A stretch of DNA of 64,000 nucleotides from Natronosalvus hydrolyticus (lineage in GTDB: Archaea > Halobacteriota > Halobacteria > Halobacteriales > Natrialbaceae). Of this stretch, positions 36,059 to 45,578 are shown one piece after another. Under the pieces are notes generated by a model. The model did not search any database. It was not told the origin of the DNA and was given only the letters and a program-made list of their open reading frames with translations. Numbering within the stretch: the first letter of the stretch is position 1; each line of letters starts with the position of its first letter. The DNA lies in the NCBI GenBank assembly GCA_025517525.1, contig JAOPJZ010000001.1, positions 248,001 through 312,000 on the forward strand, given 5' to 3'. The position numbers and the translations under genes are program-made.

Positions 36059-38461
36059 CTACTGAACATCACTATGCGGTTCAGCGTCGTCCGACTCCGT
36101 CTCTCGGGCGCTTGATTCGTCCGTCGGATCGGCTTGATCGACGAAAGAAAACACGCCATCGCCGTCGGCCGAGGACGGTGTCACGTCGCCATCGGCTTCG
36201 TTCGAACGATCGAAAGCGACGTTGGTCTCGAATTCGTCGAGATTCGCGGAGAGTTCCGACGCCTGCTGCGAGAGGGTATCGATGGACCGGGAAACCTCGG
36301 TCAGCGCAGTGGTCTGTTCTTCGCCGGCCGCCGCGACGGTCTCGGCCTCTGAAGTGGTCTCCCTGGCAATCGTCGCCGCCTGGTCGACCATCGAGACAAC
36401 TTCCTGGGTGGACGCGGCCTGTTGTTCGGTGGCCGCGGAGATCTCCTGAACGCCGTCGCTCGTTGTGTTCGCATACTCAGCGATCTCTTCGAGAACCTCG
36501 ACGGTTTTCTCGACGTCGTCGCGGTGGTTGGCGATTCGTTGGCTCGTCTGTCGGACTTCGCCTGTCGTGCGATCGGTCTCAGCTTTGAGCTCCTCGATTC
36601 GTTCCTCGATGTCCTCGGTGGCCTCTTTCGTCTCCTCGGCGAGTTCCTTGACCTCCGCCGCGACGGCGGAGAACCCCTCGCTGGAGTCAGTCGAGCGGGT
36701 GGCCTCGATGTTGGCGTTCAGGGCCAGAAGGTTCGTCTGGTTGGCCACCTCGGTGATGAACTCGACCAGTTCGTCGATCTGGGCGATCTCCGCCTCGAGG
36801 GATTCGATCGCGTCGATGGTCCGCTCGGAATCGGCCTCGATCTCGTTCATCCCCTCGAGAATGTCGGTCGCAGCGTCCTGGCCTTCCCTGCCCGTCTCGG
36901 CGGTTCTGCTCGCGAGATCGGCGACGTTGTTGGAGGAGGCCGCGATCTGTTCGGTCGTCGTCGACAGCCCGTTCATCTCCTTGTTTACGGTCTGTAGGTT
37001 CTCGCTCTGTCGCTCGGCGCCGTCGGAAATTTCCTGGATCGACTCTGCCACCTGAGCACTCGCCGAGTGAACTTCCTCTGTGCTTGCGGTGACCTCCTCG
37101 CTCGAGGCCGCGACCTCGTTCGAGAACTGAGAGACCCGGTCGATGGTCCTTTCGATCTCGTCGACCATTCGATTGAATTCGACGGCGATTTCGGTCATCG
37201 CGTCGCTCCGGCTCTCCGGATCCATCCGTCGGGTGAGGTCTCCCTCACCACACGTCTGCATCACGGCGGCGTACTCGTCGGCTTTCGTCTCGAGGTGATC
37301 GTTGAGGCGATCGGCCTGGGAACGTGCATCCTCGACCTCTTGCATGCGTTCGCGCAAGGTGGTTCGCATACTGTCGAACGCCGCGTACAGTTGGCCGATC
37401 TCGTCCGTTCGGTCGGTCTCCAGTTCAGCATCGAGGTTGCCCGACTCGAGTTCCGACGCCCGGTCGGCCAGGTCTTCGATCGATCGAGTCGTGTTTCGTC
37501 CGATGACGGCACCGACGACGCCGAGCCCAAGCACCGAGACGAGAATTAGCGCGATCACGGACCGCTCGATGTCGCTCTGCAGTGCGTAGGCCGATTCGGC
37601 GGGAACGTGCGTCATGATCACCCAGTCCGTTCCGGGGACCGGTGTGAACCCCATTGTCATCAGTCCCTCGTGTCCATGACCGACGTCCATTTCCATGTAA
37701 CCTGTTTCGCCCTCGAGCCCGCGCTTTACGGCCATAGACTCTACTCCGTATTCGTCGTCTGTGCCCATGTTCTGGGTGTTGATGTCCTGAAGGTGGTGAC
37801 TCATCACGACCGTCCCTCGGGAGTCGACGATGTGGGTGAACGACCCGTCCGCCGTGGACGGGCGTTCGAGCTGCTGGGTTTGGGTTTCGAGGTCGACGAC
37901 CAGAACGATCGCTCTATCGGGGTCGTCCGGCACCTGGCTGATGAACGCGATCGAGTTCGCCTCTGTCGATGGGTCCTCGTACGGATGGGTGACGACCGTC
38001 TGACGTTCGCTCTCGAACGAGAGGTCGTCGACCGCCCACTCGGTGCCGGCGTCGCGGTAGTTCACGTCGGTAGCCTCGTCTTCGGTGCTGGCGAGGACCT
38101 GATGGTCGGCTGTATCGTAGTAGTGAATCGCTGCGATCGAGGCTGCGGAATCCTCGTGTTCCGTCCGAAGATACGCCTCGGCGTCCGCGAGATCACCATC
38201 GGCGACGCGGTCCGATGCGGAGAGGTATCGCGTCCTCTCTCGCGTATTGTCGACCGACTCCGCGACAGTGTTCGCCTGAAGTACCGTCGACTGCTTCATA
38301 TTCTCCTCGGTACTATCTTGAAGCGCTGTCCCGGTCTGTACGTAGATGACGCCTCCGATACCCGCAATAAGCAGAAGGACGATTAAAAACAACACACCTA
38401 ATTTCCTTGAAAATTTACTTTGGATCGAGCTAAGCGGGGTAGTGAAAATTTTGTCATCCAT
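36059..38461 (-). CDS. Methyl-accepting transducer (Htr type) with dCache sensor
   Basis: 800 residues. TM1 at about 23-42, an extracellular double-Cache sensor (about 45-280), TM2 at about 286-308, HAMP domains (about 308-440), then the coiled-coil signalling domain with the hairpin tip region [20 protein letters not shown] (about 596-615) and a variable acidic C-terminus. Binds a small ligand and controls CheA. No che genes are near. The start ATG 38461 follows an AT-rich promoter region. Confidence 0.92.
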   Translation of the reverse strand: MDDKIFTTPLSSIQSKFSRKLGVLFLIVLLLIAGIGGVIYVQTGTALQDSTEENMKQSTVLQANTVAESVDNTRERTRYLSASDRVADGDLADAEAYLRTEHEDSAASIAAIHYYDTADHQVLASTEDEATDVNYRDAGTEWAVDDLSFESERQTVVTHPYEDPSTEANSIAFISQVPDDPDRAIVLVVDLETQTQQLERPSTADGSFTHIVDSRGTVVMSHHLQDINTQNMGTDDEYGVESMAVKRGLEGETGYMEMDVGHGHEGLMTMGFTPVPGTDWVIMTHVPAESAYALQSDIERSVIALILVSVLGLGVVGAVIGRNTTRSIEDLADRASELESGNLDAELETDRTDEIGQLYAAFDSMRTTLRERMQEVEDARSQADRLNDHLETKADEYAAVMQTCGEGDLTRRMDPESRSDAMTEIAVEFNRMVDEIERTIDRVSQFSNEVAASSEEVTASTEEVHSASAQVAESIQEISDGAERQSENLQTVNKEMNGLSTTTEQIAASSNNVADLASRTAETGREGQDAATDILEGMNEIEADSERTIDAIESLEAEIAQIDELVEFITEVANQTNLLALNANIEATRSTDSSEGFSAVAAEVKELAEETKEATEDIEERIEELKAETDRTTGEVRQTSQRIANHRDDVEKTVEVLEEIAEYANTTSDGVQEISAATEQQAASTQEVVSMVDQAATIARETTSEAETVAAAGEEQTTALTEVSRSIDTLSQQASELSANLDEFETNVAFDRSNEADGDVTPSSADGDGVFSFVDQADPTDESSARETESDDAEPHSDVQ

Positions 38462-38669
38462 GTCTAGCAGCAATAATACAGTAGTTAGTAAAGAGTATTG
38501 TGTTTAATTATATACGCCGATTATATTACTATATCGGATTAATTAGAACATAGTGCGAATCAGGTTAAGGAATGGGACGCGTATTAGCAGACTCGAAAAT
38601 CGGTGATAAACGTATTAATTAGTTAGAATATATTGATCGACTGTATTCAGGTGACAGCGTTCCTGATCC

Positions 38670-38937
38670 CTCAAATGCCGTCCGTAATGAGTGCGATACG
38701 AACACCATCGAGACGCTGTCCGGGCGGCGCGGATCGCACGCTACCTCGTGCGCACTTCGTCGAAAGCGCCGACCCGGAAACAGCACTGCTCGAAGTACTG
38801 CGAAGTTTACAATGCAAGTCCGGAGGAGGCAACGTATTGCGTTCCAGGCCGCTGCGGAGGCGGGAAAGGTCGAGTACGTGGCAAAATTGCTGCGGACAAA
38901 GGGCCGAGGTGAGTCGGGGCCAAAGTCGAGCGATTAG
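38670..38937 (+). pseudogene. Shattered small gene, DUF7692-like
   Basis: Three frames read in turn make one plausible 85-90 residue protein: SVRYEHHRDAVRAARIARYL, then FVESADPETALLEVLRSLQ, then NASPEE, then RQRIAFQAAAEAGKVEYVA and a stop at 38937. This is the pattern of small haloarchaeal helical proteins such as DUF7692. At least three frameshifts break it. The family name is a recollection; the frame mosaic is what the sequence shows. Confidence 0.4.
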
Positions 38938-38998
38938 TTCACCCTTCGTCAGTGCTCCTCTAAAAACAAAAAAGAGAACGAATGTCGAAGGGTGAACT
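38936..38998. repeat. 13-bp perfect inverted repeat with AT-rich loop
   Basis: AGTTCACCCTTCG (38936-38948) and CGAAGGGTGAACT (38986-38998) pair perfectly around a 37-nt loop containing CTCTAAAAACAAAAAAGAG. It begins at the stop codon of the shattered gene. Terminator or mobile-element end are both possible. Confidence 0.5.
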
Positions 38999-39224
38999 AA
39001 CCCGAACATCGAATCGAACATTCGGGCACTGAAACCATCAGATTGACAATATCATTGAGTGCGCGTGCGCGCTCACGAGCCCCGTGGCCGATAGACGTCT
39101 TCGAGTTCTCCACGCGCGTAAACGTGCAGTGGCCGCGCACAGAAGCCCCGTCGAAGCTGTCGCCGTCCTCGAGCGTCCGAAGCCTTCGTGGAAATTCTCG
39201 GATCGCCGTCCAAAACGGTTGACC

Positions 39225-39383
39225 ATGGGTGACACCGAACGGAAAATTGATGCACGCATCGCCGTCTCCACCGAGACCCGAGATCAGGTACGTGACCAGA
39301 AGCGCGGAGGCGAAACCTACGATCAACTCCTCCAGAAGGTGGCCGATCAATTCGATCCGAACGAAGCGCCACTCCAGGATTGA
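39225..39383 (+). CDS. 52-residue haloarchaeal protein, DUF7557-like
   Basis: MGDTERKIDARIAVSTETRD starts a short RHH-like protein with VRDQKRGGETYDQLLQKVAD. This strand-helix-helix plan is common among small haloarchaeal DNA-binding or antitoxin-like proteins. The ATG at 39225 is the family start. No toxin gene is visible next to it. Confidence 0.65.
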   Translation: MGDTERKIDARIAVSTETRDQVRDQKRGGETYDQLLQKVADQFDPNEAPLQD

Positions 39384-39538
39384 CCGCACGAGTCGGCCCC
39401 CGACTCACCGAGTCCTTTGGATAAACTATTGAGTTTCTTCAATCGGTACTAAATCTTTGTGACGAAAGTCGATTGGAAGCTCCTCGCTTGTATTCACGTC
39501 TCGAACAGTATACGAATATGCCTCCAACAGGGAACGGT

Positions 39539-41812
39539 TCACTGCTCCAGTTCGGCCACCGTCAGGATCGTCTTTACCGCGACGTCCGGCGACACCGAGA
39601 TCGAGTCGATATCCTCTTCGACGAGGAACGCCGTGTACTCCGAGATCGTCGAGGGCGCGTCACCACAGATACCGACCGGTCGGTCGTGCCGGTGGGCTTC
39701 TTCGATCACGGTGGTGATCGAGCGTTTGACCGCCTCGTCGGTCTCGTCGAACAGCGGAGCGAGCACCTCCGAGTTCCGATCGACGCCCAGGGTCAGCTGC
39801 GTGAGGTCGTTCGAGCCGATCGAGAATCCGTCGAACAGTTCGGCGAACCGATCCGCGAGGATCACGTTCGCGGGGAGTTCCGCCATCACCCAGATGTCCA
39901 TCTCGTCCACTGGGAGCCCGAACTCGTCCATCAACTCGAGGACGCGTTCTCCCTCCGATACCGTCCGACAGAACGGGACCATCACGGTGACGTTATCGAG
40001 TCCGACGTCTTCGCGGACGCGCCTGAGTGCTTCGCACTCGAGCCGAAACGCTTCGCGGAACGTCTCGTCGTAGTACCGGGAGGCCCCGCGCCAACCGAGC
40101 ATCGGGTTGTTCTCCTCCGGTTCGTACTTCCAGCCACCCTCGAGGTTGCGGTACTCGTCGGTTTTGAAGTCGCTGAGTCGGAAGATGACGTCGTCCGGGT
40201 GGAACGCCGCACCGATCTTCGCGATTCCCGTTCGAAGTGCGTCGATGAATTGTTCTTCCTCGCCGCGCTCAAGCAACTCGAGCGGGTGGTAGCCGACGTG
40301 GGAGGTGACGATAAACTCCTCGCGGGCTAGCCCGACGCCGTCGACCGGCAGGCCCGCGAGGGCGAACGCTCGATCAGGGTCTCCGAGGATGAGTTTGACC
40401 TCCGTATCGGTCTCGGGGAGCTCGTCCACCGTTTCCTCGGTGACGTCGAACTCGACATCGCCGTCGTACACCCGTCCGGTGTCAGTCGAGCAGTCAACCG
40501 TCACGACGTCGCCGTCGGAAAGGGCCTCGGTTGCCGTCCCGGCACGGACGATCGCAGGGACTCCGAGTTCGCGGGAGACGATCGCAGCGTGGGAGGTCTT
40601 GCCGCCCATGTCGGTGACGATGGCGCTCGCGCGCTTCATGACCGGCACCCAGTCGGGATCGGTCATCTCCGTAACGAGGACGTCCCCCTCCTCGACCTGG
40701 TCCATCTCTCGGTGATCGGAGAGGACGCGAACGGTGCCGCTCGCGATCGCGTTCCCGATCGCGACGCCATCGAGCAGTTGTTCGTCCGTTTCCTCGAGAG
40801 TGTACGTACGAAGGACGTTCTCCTCGGCAGCCCCGTGGACCGTCTCGGGTCTGGTCTGGACGACGAACAGTTCGTCGAGGTCGCCGTCGACGAGCCACTC
40901 GATATCTTGTGGCGTTTCGAAGTGGTCCTCGATCCGTGTCGCGTACCGTGTCAGTTCCCGAATTCGATCGTCCGAGAGCGCAAACTGCTCCCGGCGGTCC
41001 TCTGGAACCGACTCGAGTTTGGTGCCGCCGTTGCGGCGAACCATGCGCTGGGACTTCCCGCCGAGTTCCTTCTCGACGATCCCCGTCGTTGGCTTGAAAA
41101 CGGTGTACCGGTCGGGGTCGACGACGCCCTGCACGATCGGTTCGCCGAAGCCGTAGGCCGCCTCGATGGTGACGACTCCGTTGAATCCTGTATCGGGATC
41201 GAGCGTGAACAACACGCCCGAGGACGCCAGATCCGCCCGCCCCATCTTCTGGACGGCACAGGCCAGTTTGACGTCGAAGTGGTCGAAGTCGTTGTTCTCG
41301 CGGTAGACGATCGCGCGATCGGTAAACAGCGACGAGAAGCAGTGTTTGATCGACTCGAGCAGCTCCGTTTCCCCGGCGACGTTCAGGAACGTCTCCTGTT
41401 GGCCGGCGAACGACGCCTCGGGGAGGTCCTCCGCGGTTGCGGAACTTCTGACGGCAACCTCCGGATCGTCGATACCGAGTTCGTCGCCCAGGTCGGCGTA
41501 TCGCTCGAGGACCGCCGACTCGAGTGCAGGCGGCATCGATGCCTCCGAAACCGTGCGCCTGATACGCTCTCCGCGTCGCTGGAGATCTGCAACGTCGTCA
41601 ATGTCAAGTCCCTCGAGTTGCGACTCGATCTCGGCCTGGATACCGGTCTCTTCGACGTAATAGTCGTAGGCCGACGCGGTCGTCGTGAATCCTGGTAGCA
41701 CGGGGACGTCGATGTCGGCGAGTTCCCCGAGATTTGCGCTTTTGCCGCCGACTATGTCCGTATCGTCGCTGCTCAACTCCTCCAGCCACCGGACGAACAT
41801 TTCTCGTGACAT
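39539..41812 (-). CDS. Phosphoenolpyruvate synthase (copy 2, divergent)
   Basis: 757 residues with the same three-domain plan as the 6120-8432 copy: IVGGKSANLGELADI, AVRSSATAEDLPEASFAGQQ, phosphohistidine loop GGKTSHAAIVSRELG (about 405), PEP domain GSNDLTQLTLGVDRNS and GICGDAPS. It differs widely elsewhere, so it is not a recent duplicate. The final domain has Cys in ICGDAPS at the usual acid/base place. In this island it may serve PEP/pyruvate cycling under stress. ATG 41812 (MSREMFVRWL) chosen. Confidence 0.92.
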   Translation of the reverse strand: MSREMFVRWLEELSSDDTDIVGGKSANLGELADIDVPVLPGFTTTASAYDYYVEETGIQAEIESQLEGLDIDDVADLQRRGERIRRTVSEASMPPALESAVLERYADLGDELGIDDPEVAVRSSATAEDLPEASFAGQQETFLNVAGETELLESIKHCFSSLFTDRAIVYRENNDFDHFDVKLACAVQKMGRADLASSGVLFTLDPDTGFNGVVTIEAAYGFGEPIVQGVVDPDRYTVFKPTTGIVEKELGGKSQRMVRRNGGTKLESVPEDRREQFALSDDRIRELTRYATRIEDHFETPQDIEWLVDGDLDELFVVQTRPETVHGAAEENVLRTYTLEETDEQLLDGVAIGNAIASGTVRVLSDHREMDQVEEGDVLVTEMTDPDWVPVMKRASAIVTDMGGKTSHAAIVSRELGVPAIVRAGTATEALSDGDVVTVDCSTDTGRVYDGDVEFDVTEETVDELPETDTEVKLILGDPDRAFALAGLPVDGVGLAREEFIVTSHVGYHPLELLERGEEEQFIDALRTGIAKIGAAFHPDDVIFRLSDFKTDEYRNLEGGWKYEPEENNPMLGWRGASRYYDETFREAFRLECEALRRVREDVGLDNVTVMVPFCRTVSEGERVLELMDEFGLPVDEMDIWVMAELPANVILADRFAELFDGFSIGSNDLTQLTLGVDRNSEVLAPLFDETDEAVKRSITTVIEEAHRHDRPVGICGDAPSTISEYTAFLVEEDIDSISVSPDVAVKTILTVAELEQ

Positions 41813-41879
41813 CGGTCTGGCATTCGGACGACACGGACGATAATAAGTTCGCAGGGGCATGCAGGACGTCACGCCCACC

Positions 41880-42105
41880 TGGAGGCAGACATCACGTCGG
41901 TCGAAGATTTGCCGGTGTTTATCGCCTGTAACGCGAACGTCGACGCGATCGTTCGGGTCGACGAGGAATTGGAATCGTTCCTCGAGCGGGGGCAGATCCC
42001 GGTGCGGAAGGGCCGCCAAGTCGGCTCGAATCGAAACGAGAACTCGCGGCGGCGATCGCACATACGTTGAGCCTGCGGGTACCGTCGGCACCGGCGACAT
42101 CGTCT
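41880..42105 (+). pseudogene. Remnant of an ADP-dependent sugar kinase / phosphofructokinase
   Basis: Plus strand, two frames: EDLPVFIACNANVDAIVRVD and EELESFLER in one, then GADPGAEGPPSRLESKRELA and AAIAHTLSLRV in the next. This matches the N-terminus of the haloarchaeal ADP-dependent PFK/glucokinase-like family (ACNANVDAIVRVDE is diagnostic to me). The frameshift is near 41990 and everything after about residue 75 is missing. It reads into the ppsA upstream region, divergent from it. Confidence 0.6.
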
Positions 42106-42334
42106 CGCGTCGAGTTTCGGGCTCGGATTCGCCTTCTCTACCGAACGGGAGCGAGGTTAGTGGCTTCCCAAACCTGAACGGATGCGTGAAACCGATTACG
42201 GGTGTCCGTTTTTACTCAGGAGTCGACGCTTGACGGAGTACTAGCAGCGGGTCCGCGAACGCTCGTCGGTCTCGAGTCGACGCGAACGCCGCCCCGGCAG
42301 TACGGTTTTGTACCACGGCTCCGTCGACTCCGTC

Positions 42335-42772
42335 ATGGACCGACACGTGCTGGTTCCCCTCGATGGATCGAAACCGAGCTGGGCGGCCCTCGACCACGCG
42401 GCGGCGAACGCGGACGGAGACCGAATCACCGTCCTCCACGTCGTCGACCCGGCGGAGGGCGTTTACACCGGAACGGGTGGTGGCTACTACGACGCCGAGG
42501 CGTTCGATCGGGCCAGGGAGCGCGGCTCGAACCTCTGTGAGCAGGCTCGCGAACGGCTCCGGGAGGACGGCGCGCTCGAGCGGATCGAACTGGATACCGC
42601 CGTGGAAACCGGCAAAGCGGCCAGGACCATCGTGGCGTACGCGACCGATCATGATATCGATCACGTCGTCATCGGCAGTCACGGCCGCGCGGGCGTTTCG
42701 CGCATCCTCCTCGGCAGCGTCGCCGAAACCGTTGTCCGCCGGTCACCCTGTCCGGTGACGGTCGTCCGTTGA
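42335..42772 (+). CDS. Universal stress protein (UspA family)
   Basis: 145 residues, single Usp domain. HVLVPLDGSKPS opens the fold; nucleotide loop GSHGRAGVSRILLGS fits G-x2-G-x9-G-S, so ATP binding is expected. First of four Usp genes in the island. ATG 42335 chosen as the fold start. Confidence 0.9.
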   Translation: MDRHVLVPLDGSKPSWAALDHAAANADGDRITVLHVVDPAEGVYTGTGGGYYDAEAFDRARERGSNLCEQARERLREDGALERIELDTAVETGKAARTIVAYATDHDIDHVVIGSHGRAGVSRILLGSVAETVVRRSPCPVTVVR

Positions 42773-42900
42773 CCGGGTACCACCGTCCGGTCACGCTTCC
42801 CGCCGACAGTTGCCGGCTGACCAGCAATCCTGCCGGACTGACCGGCGTCCAGCCAACGATGGCGGGGATTTTATAGGGGTCGTTGTCAGTGCGTACCGCT

Positions 42901-42983
42901 CATACGGTCTGCTGTGACTTTTTACCGATGATTGCCCATACCGGGTCGGCAATCACCGGTAAGAGACGACGGTAAACCGTATC
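42901..42983. repeat. Palindromic MITE-like element, family 2
   Basis: About 83 bp made of two imperfect 35-bp arms: CATACGGTCTGCTGTGACTT and TTTACCGATGATTGCC against GGCAATCACCGGTAAGAGAC and GACGGTAAACCGTAT. Window positions 1-41 hold one more arm. A decayed match to the centre (TTGCCCATATTGGGTCGTCAAT) lies near 3060. No coding capacity. Confidence 0.65.
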
Positions 42984-43052
42984 AGTGGGCGAATCTGTCC
43001 GACACTGACTACGACAACAAATTCTATTACGGGTCGCGGCCGAGCACCCGGT

Positions 43053-43811
43053 ATGGACGCCGATGTCGGACTTACGGTTGGTGACTCGCTCGATCGGCTG
43101 GCGGCGACCGTCGACGGCTTCGACTTTGCCGAACTCTCGATCGGCGACGGGACGTCCGCGGCAGATCTGGACGAGAATCATCTCGAATCGATACTGTCGG
43201 CCAGCGATGCCGACCTCTGTGTGCACCTCCCGTACAAGCAGGTCGTAGCGACGCCCAGTCCTGAGATCAACGAGGGCATCGTCGACTACATGACTCGACT
43301 GCTCGATTGGGCGGGTGGGCTCGGTGCCGACAAAGCAGTCCTCCACGGCACGCTCCGGGATCCCCACGACACTGACCTGCGCCCGGTCTTCGCCGACCAG
43401 CTCTCGACAATTGCCGCGGCCAGCGACAACGCGGGCATCGAACTCGTCGTCGAAAACGTCGGGCACCAGGCGCGTGGCCTCCCGCTGTCGGTCCTCGGCG
43501 ACCTCGCCCGCCAGACGGAAACCGCAGTGTGTTTCGACGTCGGGCACGCTTACATGGAGGATGGTAACGATGGCGTCGACCGGTTTCTCTCCGGCTGGGG
43601 CGATCTCGTCTCGCATCTGCACGTCCACGACGTTCGCTCGAGGGGGGATACCCACCTGCCGATCGGTGCCGGCGAGATCAATTACGATGTCGTCGCGGAC
43701 CACCTCGGAGGATTCAGCGGAACCGTGGCCGTCGAGGTGTTCACCGACGATCTCGAGCTGTTGGGTGACTCCGCTCGGCGGGCGAGGAGCCACCTCGAAG
43801 CGGACTCGTGA
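43053..43811 (+). CDS. Sugar phosphate isomerase/epimerase-type TIM barrel
   Basis: 252 residues of the AP endonuclease 2/xylose isomerase-like fold. Likely metal ligands sit in LCVHLPYKQV, AVLHGTLRD, ELVVENVGHQ, VCFDVGHAYM, HLHVHDVRSRGDTHLPIGAGEI and VAVEVFTDD. Substrate unknown. Upstream promoter region contains the family-2 repeat. It converges with the methyltransferase gene. Confidence 0.82.
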   Translation: MDADVGLTVGDSLDRLAATVDGFDFAELSIGDGTSAADLDENHLESILSASDADLCVHLPYKQVVATPSPEINEGIVDYMTRLLDWAGGLGADKAVLHGTLRDPHDTDLRPVFADQLSTIAAASDNAGIELVVENVGHQARGLPLSVLGDLARQTETAVCFDVGHAYMEDGNDGVDRFLSGWGDLVSHLHVHDVRSRGDTHLPIGAGEINYDVVADHLGGFSGTVAVEVFTDDLELLGDSARRARSHLEADS

Positions 43812-43842
43812 ATCGGTGGAAAACCGATCGAGGACGCCGCTG

Positions 43843-44676
43843 CTACCCCTTTTGGGCGACTGTGACTTCGACCGGAAGCCCCCAGGCGCTGACGATTCGT
43901 TCGGCGTCGATCTCGAACCCGGCGTCGAGAAGCGTGTCGCGGAGGTAGAGTGGTCTGCAGTCGACGTACGTCGGATACAATTCATGGATCGATTCGTACA
44001 ATCGGGTTATCACGCCCGCCTCCCGGCGGGACAGCGAGACAACGCAGAGACGCCCCTCGGGGGAAAGCACGCGACGCCACTCCTCGAGGACGGCCGGAAT
44101 CTCAGGTGTGTCGAATAGGTCGAGGACGAAACTCGCGAAGCACGCGTCGAACGTCCCGTCCGGGAACGGCGCGATCGACGCGTCACCCTCGACGACGACG
44201 CCGGGATCCAGATCGGCGGCCGCGAGCGTTCGCGAGGTTCTTCGACACATCCCTCCCGAGAGGTCGATACCGACGGCGAGGCCGTCCGGACCGACCGCTC
44301 GGCTGAGTGCAACGAGTGCGGTTCCGGTCCCGCAGCCGATATCGAGGACTCGCTCTCCGGGCGCGGCGTCAAGCAGTTCGAGCCCTGCCTCCCGCGCCGG
44401 CGCCTCGAACGGGTCGGCGACGACGTCGTACCACCGGCTGAGTGAGTCGTACCAGTTGCGGGCTGCCGCCTTCGGCCGAGGTACGCGGGCGATCGGACCG
44501 GGCGGGATCGCGTTACCGGATGCGTTCTCCGCGATTCGCGACGCCACCCGTTCCGGTGTCGCGTCTCCCGGCGACGACTCGTCGCCATCACCTGTCGCGG
44601 GTCCCGAATCGCCTCCGGCCGCCGACCGGTACTCCGCACCATTGTCGGCCGAAGAGGAGTCACTTGGCTCGTTCAC
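43843..44676 (-). CDS. SAM-dependent methyltransferase, UbiE-like
   Basis: 277 residues. The first 60 are Ser/Asp/Gly-rich and disordered. SAM motif I RVLDIGCGTGTALVAL (about 111), VGIDLSGGM, and DACFASFVLDLFDTPEIP place it in methyltransferase 11; the C-terminal part (PTYVDCRPLYLRDTLLDAGF) is like quinone/lipid methyltransferases. Its start overlaps the DUF2267 gene by 4 bp (ATGA), so the two are coupled. Compare Rv2003c, a DosR-regulated methyltransferase. Confidence 0.82.
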   Translation of the reverse strand: MNEPSDSSSADNGAEYRSAAGGDSGPATGDGDESSPGDATPERVASRIAENASGNAIPPGPIARVPRPKAAARNWYDSLSRWYDVVADPFEAPAREAGLELLDAAPGERVLDIGCGTGTALVALSRAVGPDGLAVGIDLSGGMCRRTSRTLAAADLDPGVVVEGDASIAPFPDGTFDACFASFVLDLFDTPEIPAVLEEWRRVLSPEGRLCVVSLSRREAGVITRLYESIHELYPTYVDCRPLYLRDTLLDAGFEIDAERIVSAWGLPVEVTVAQKG

Positions 44677-45068
44677 TGTCGAACCGCGTCAAGCTGCGCG
44701 AAGAGCTTCTCATAGTCCTCGGGGAGCCCGTCGCGGACCTTCGTGACGTTTCCGGGCGGGACGACATCCGCGACGACGGTCAGGACCTGCTGGGCGTGGT
44801 AGTTCGCGTCTGAACGGTCGACACTTTTGCCCTCGCGCTCGGCGATCCGGTCGAGAAACTCCCGGTAATCGAACCGCTGGCCGTGCTCGGCCTCGGTCAA
44901 GTACCGATCGATCTCCATCGGAAGCGGGCTGGCGAGATCGGTCGCTTCGCCCTCGTGGAGTCGCTCGCCGAGCGTCGTCAGGACCGCCCTTGTCGCCCGA
45001 ACCGCGGGCCCCATTTCCGCGAACTCGAGGCTGTGCTGTACCTGTCCGACGAACTCTTTGTATTTCAT
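44673..45068 (-). CDS. DUF2267 protein
   Basis: 131-residue all-helical protein. YKEFVGQVQHSLEFAEMGPA, then RATRAVLTTLGERLHEGEA, DLASPLPMEIDRYL, FLDRIAEREG and VLTVVADVV mark the DUF2267 repeat (two four-helix units). Function unknown; usually found with Usp and CBS genes in stress clusters. ATG 45068 preferred over 45077. First gene of a two-gene unit with the methyltransferase. Confidence 0.85.
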   Translation of the reverse strand: MKYKEFVGQVQHSLEFAEMGPAVRATRAVLTTLGERLHEGEATDLASPLPMEIDRYLTEAEHGQRFDYREFLDRIAEREGKSVDRSDANYHAQQVLTVVADVVPPGNVTKVRDGLPEDYEKLFAQLDAVRQ

Positions 45069-45216
45069 TGGAATCACTGAACGGACGATCGATGCGATCC
45101 GCCACTAGACCCTTCTCCGACCAGCGAAAAGTAGGGCGGGGATGGCTCCCATCGGCCGGGACTGTGCGGGGCCTCTTTCCGCCACCCTCCTATACTCACT
45201 AGCGAGGGGAGTAACG

Positions 45217-45465
45217 ATGGTCGAATACTACGACTGGATCCTGATCGCCATCGCGGTAGCCCTCGCGTCGGGGTTCGCCGTGGGCCTGGCCACGACCGTT
45301 CCGCTGGAGATGGCAATGGCCGGTAGCGTCCTCGTCTCGACGCCGTTTGTCTACGAGGCGACCTTCAGGAATCCGCCGATTCCGGAAAACGATGCCCGGC
45401 GTACCGTCGCCGTGATCGTCTGGCACGTACTCCTCGTCTGGGTACTTCTGGTTGCAGTTCTCTGA
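45217..45465 (+). CDS. Small membrane protein, paralogue of the gene at 3279
   Basis: 82 residues, three hydrophobic stretches (8-26, 30-46, 63-80). Start MVEYYDWIL preceded by GAGGGGAG Shine-Dalgarno. Similar opening and layout to the 78-residue protein at 3279-3515. Function unknown. Lies between DUF2267 and a Usp gene. Confidence 0.7.
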   Translation: MVEYYDWILIAIAVALASGFAVGLATTVPLEMAMAGSVLVSTPFVYEATFRNPPIPENDARRTVAVIVWHVLLVWVLLVAVL

Positions 45466-45578
45466 TGCGAGTTTACCGCCGATCGGCTGGCATTTATCCG
45501 GGCGGATCGGCGGCCGGCTTCAAATCGGGTGCCGCGAAGGTGCCTGCATATCCGTATCGAGTTGCGGGTGCTGAACCG

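Noticed and set aside
39225..39383. Toxin-antitoxin pair including the DUF7557-like gene
   Set aside because: The RHH-like protein has no toxin-like neighbour on either side.
40589..41698. 369-residue open frame on the plus strand
   Set aside because: Antisense to the second PEP synthase gene; no recognisable motif.
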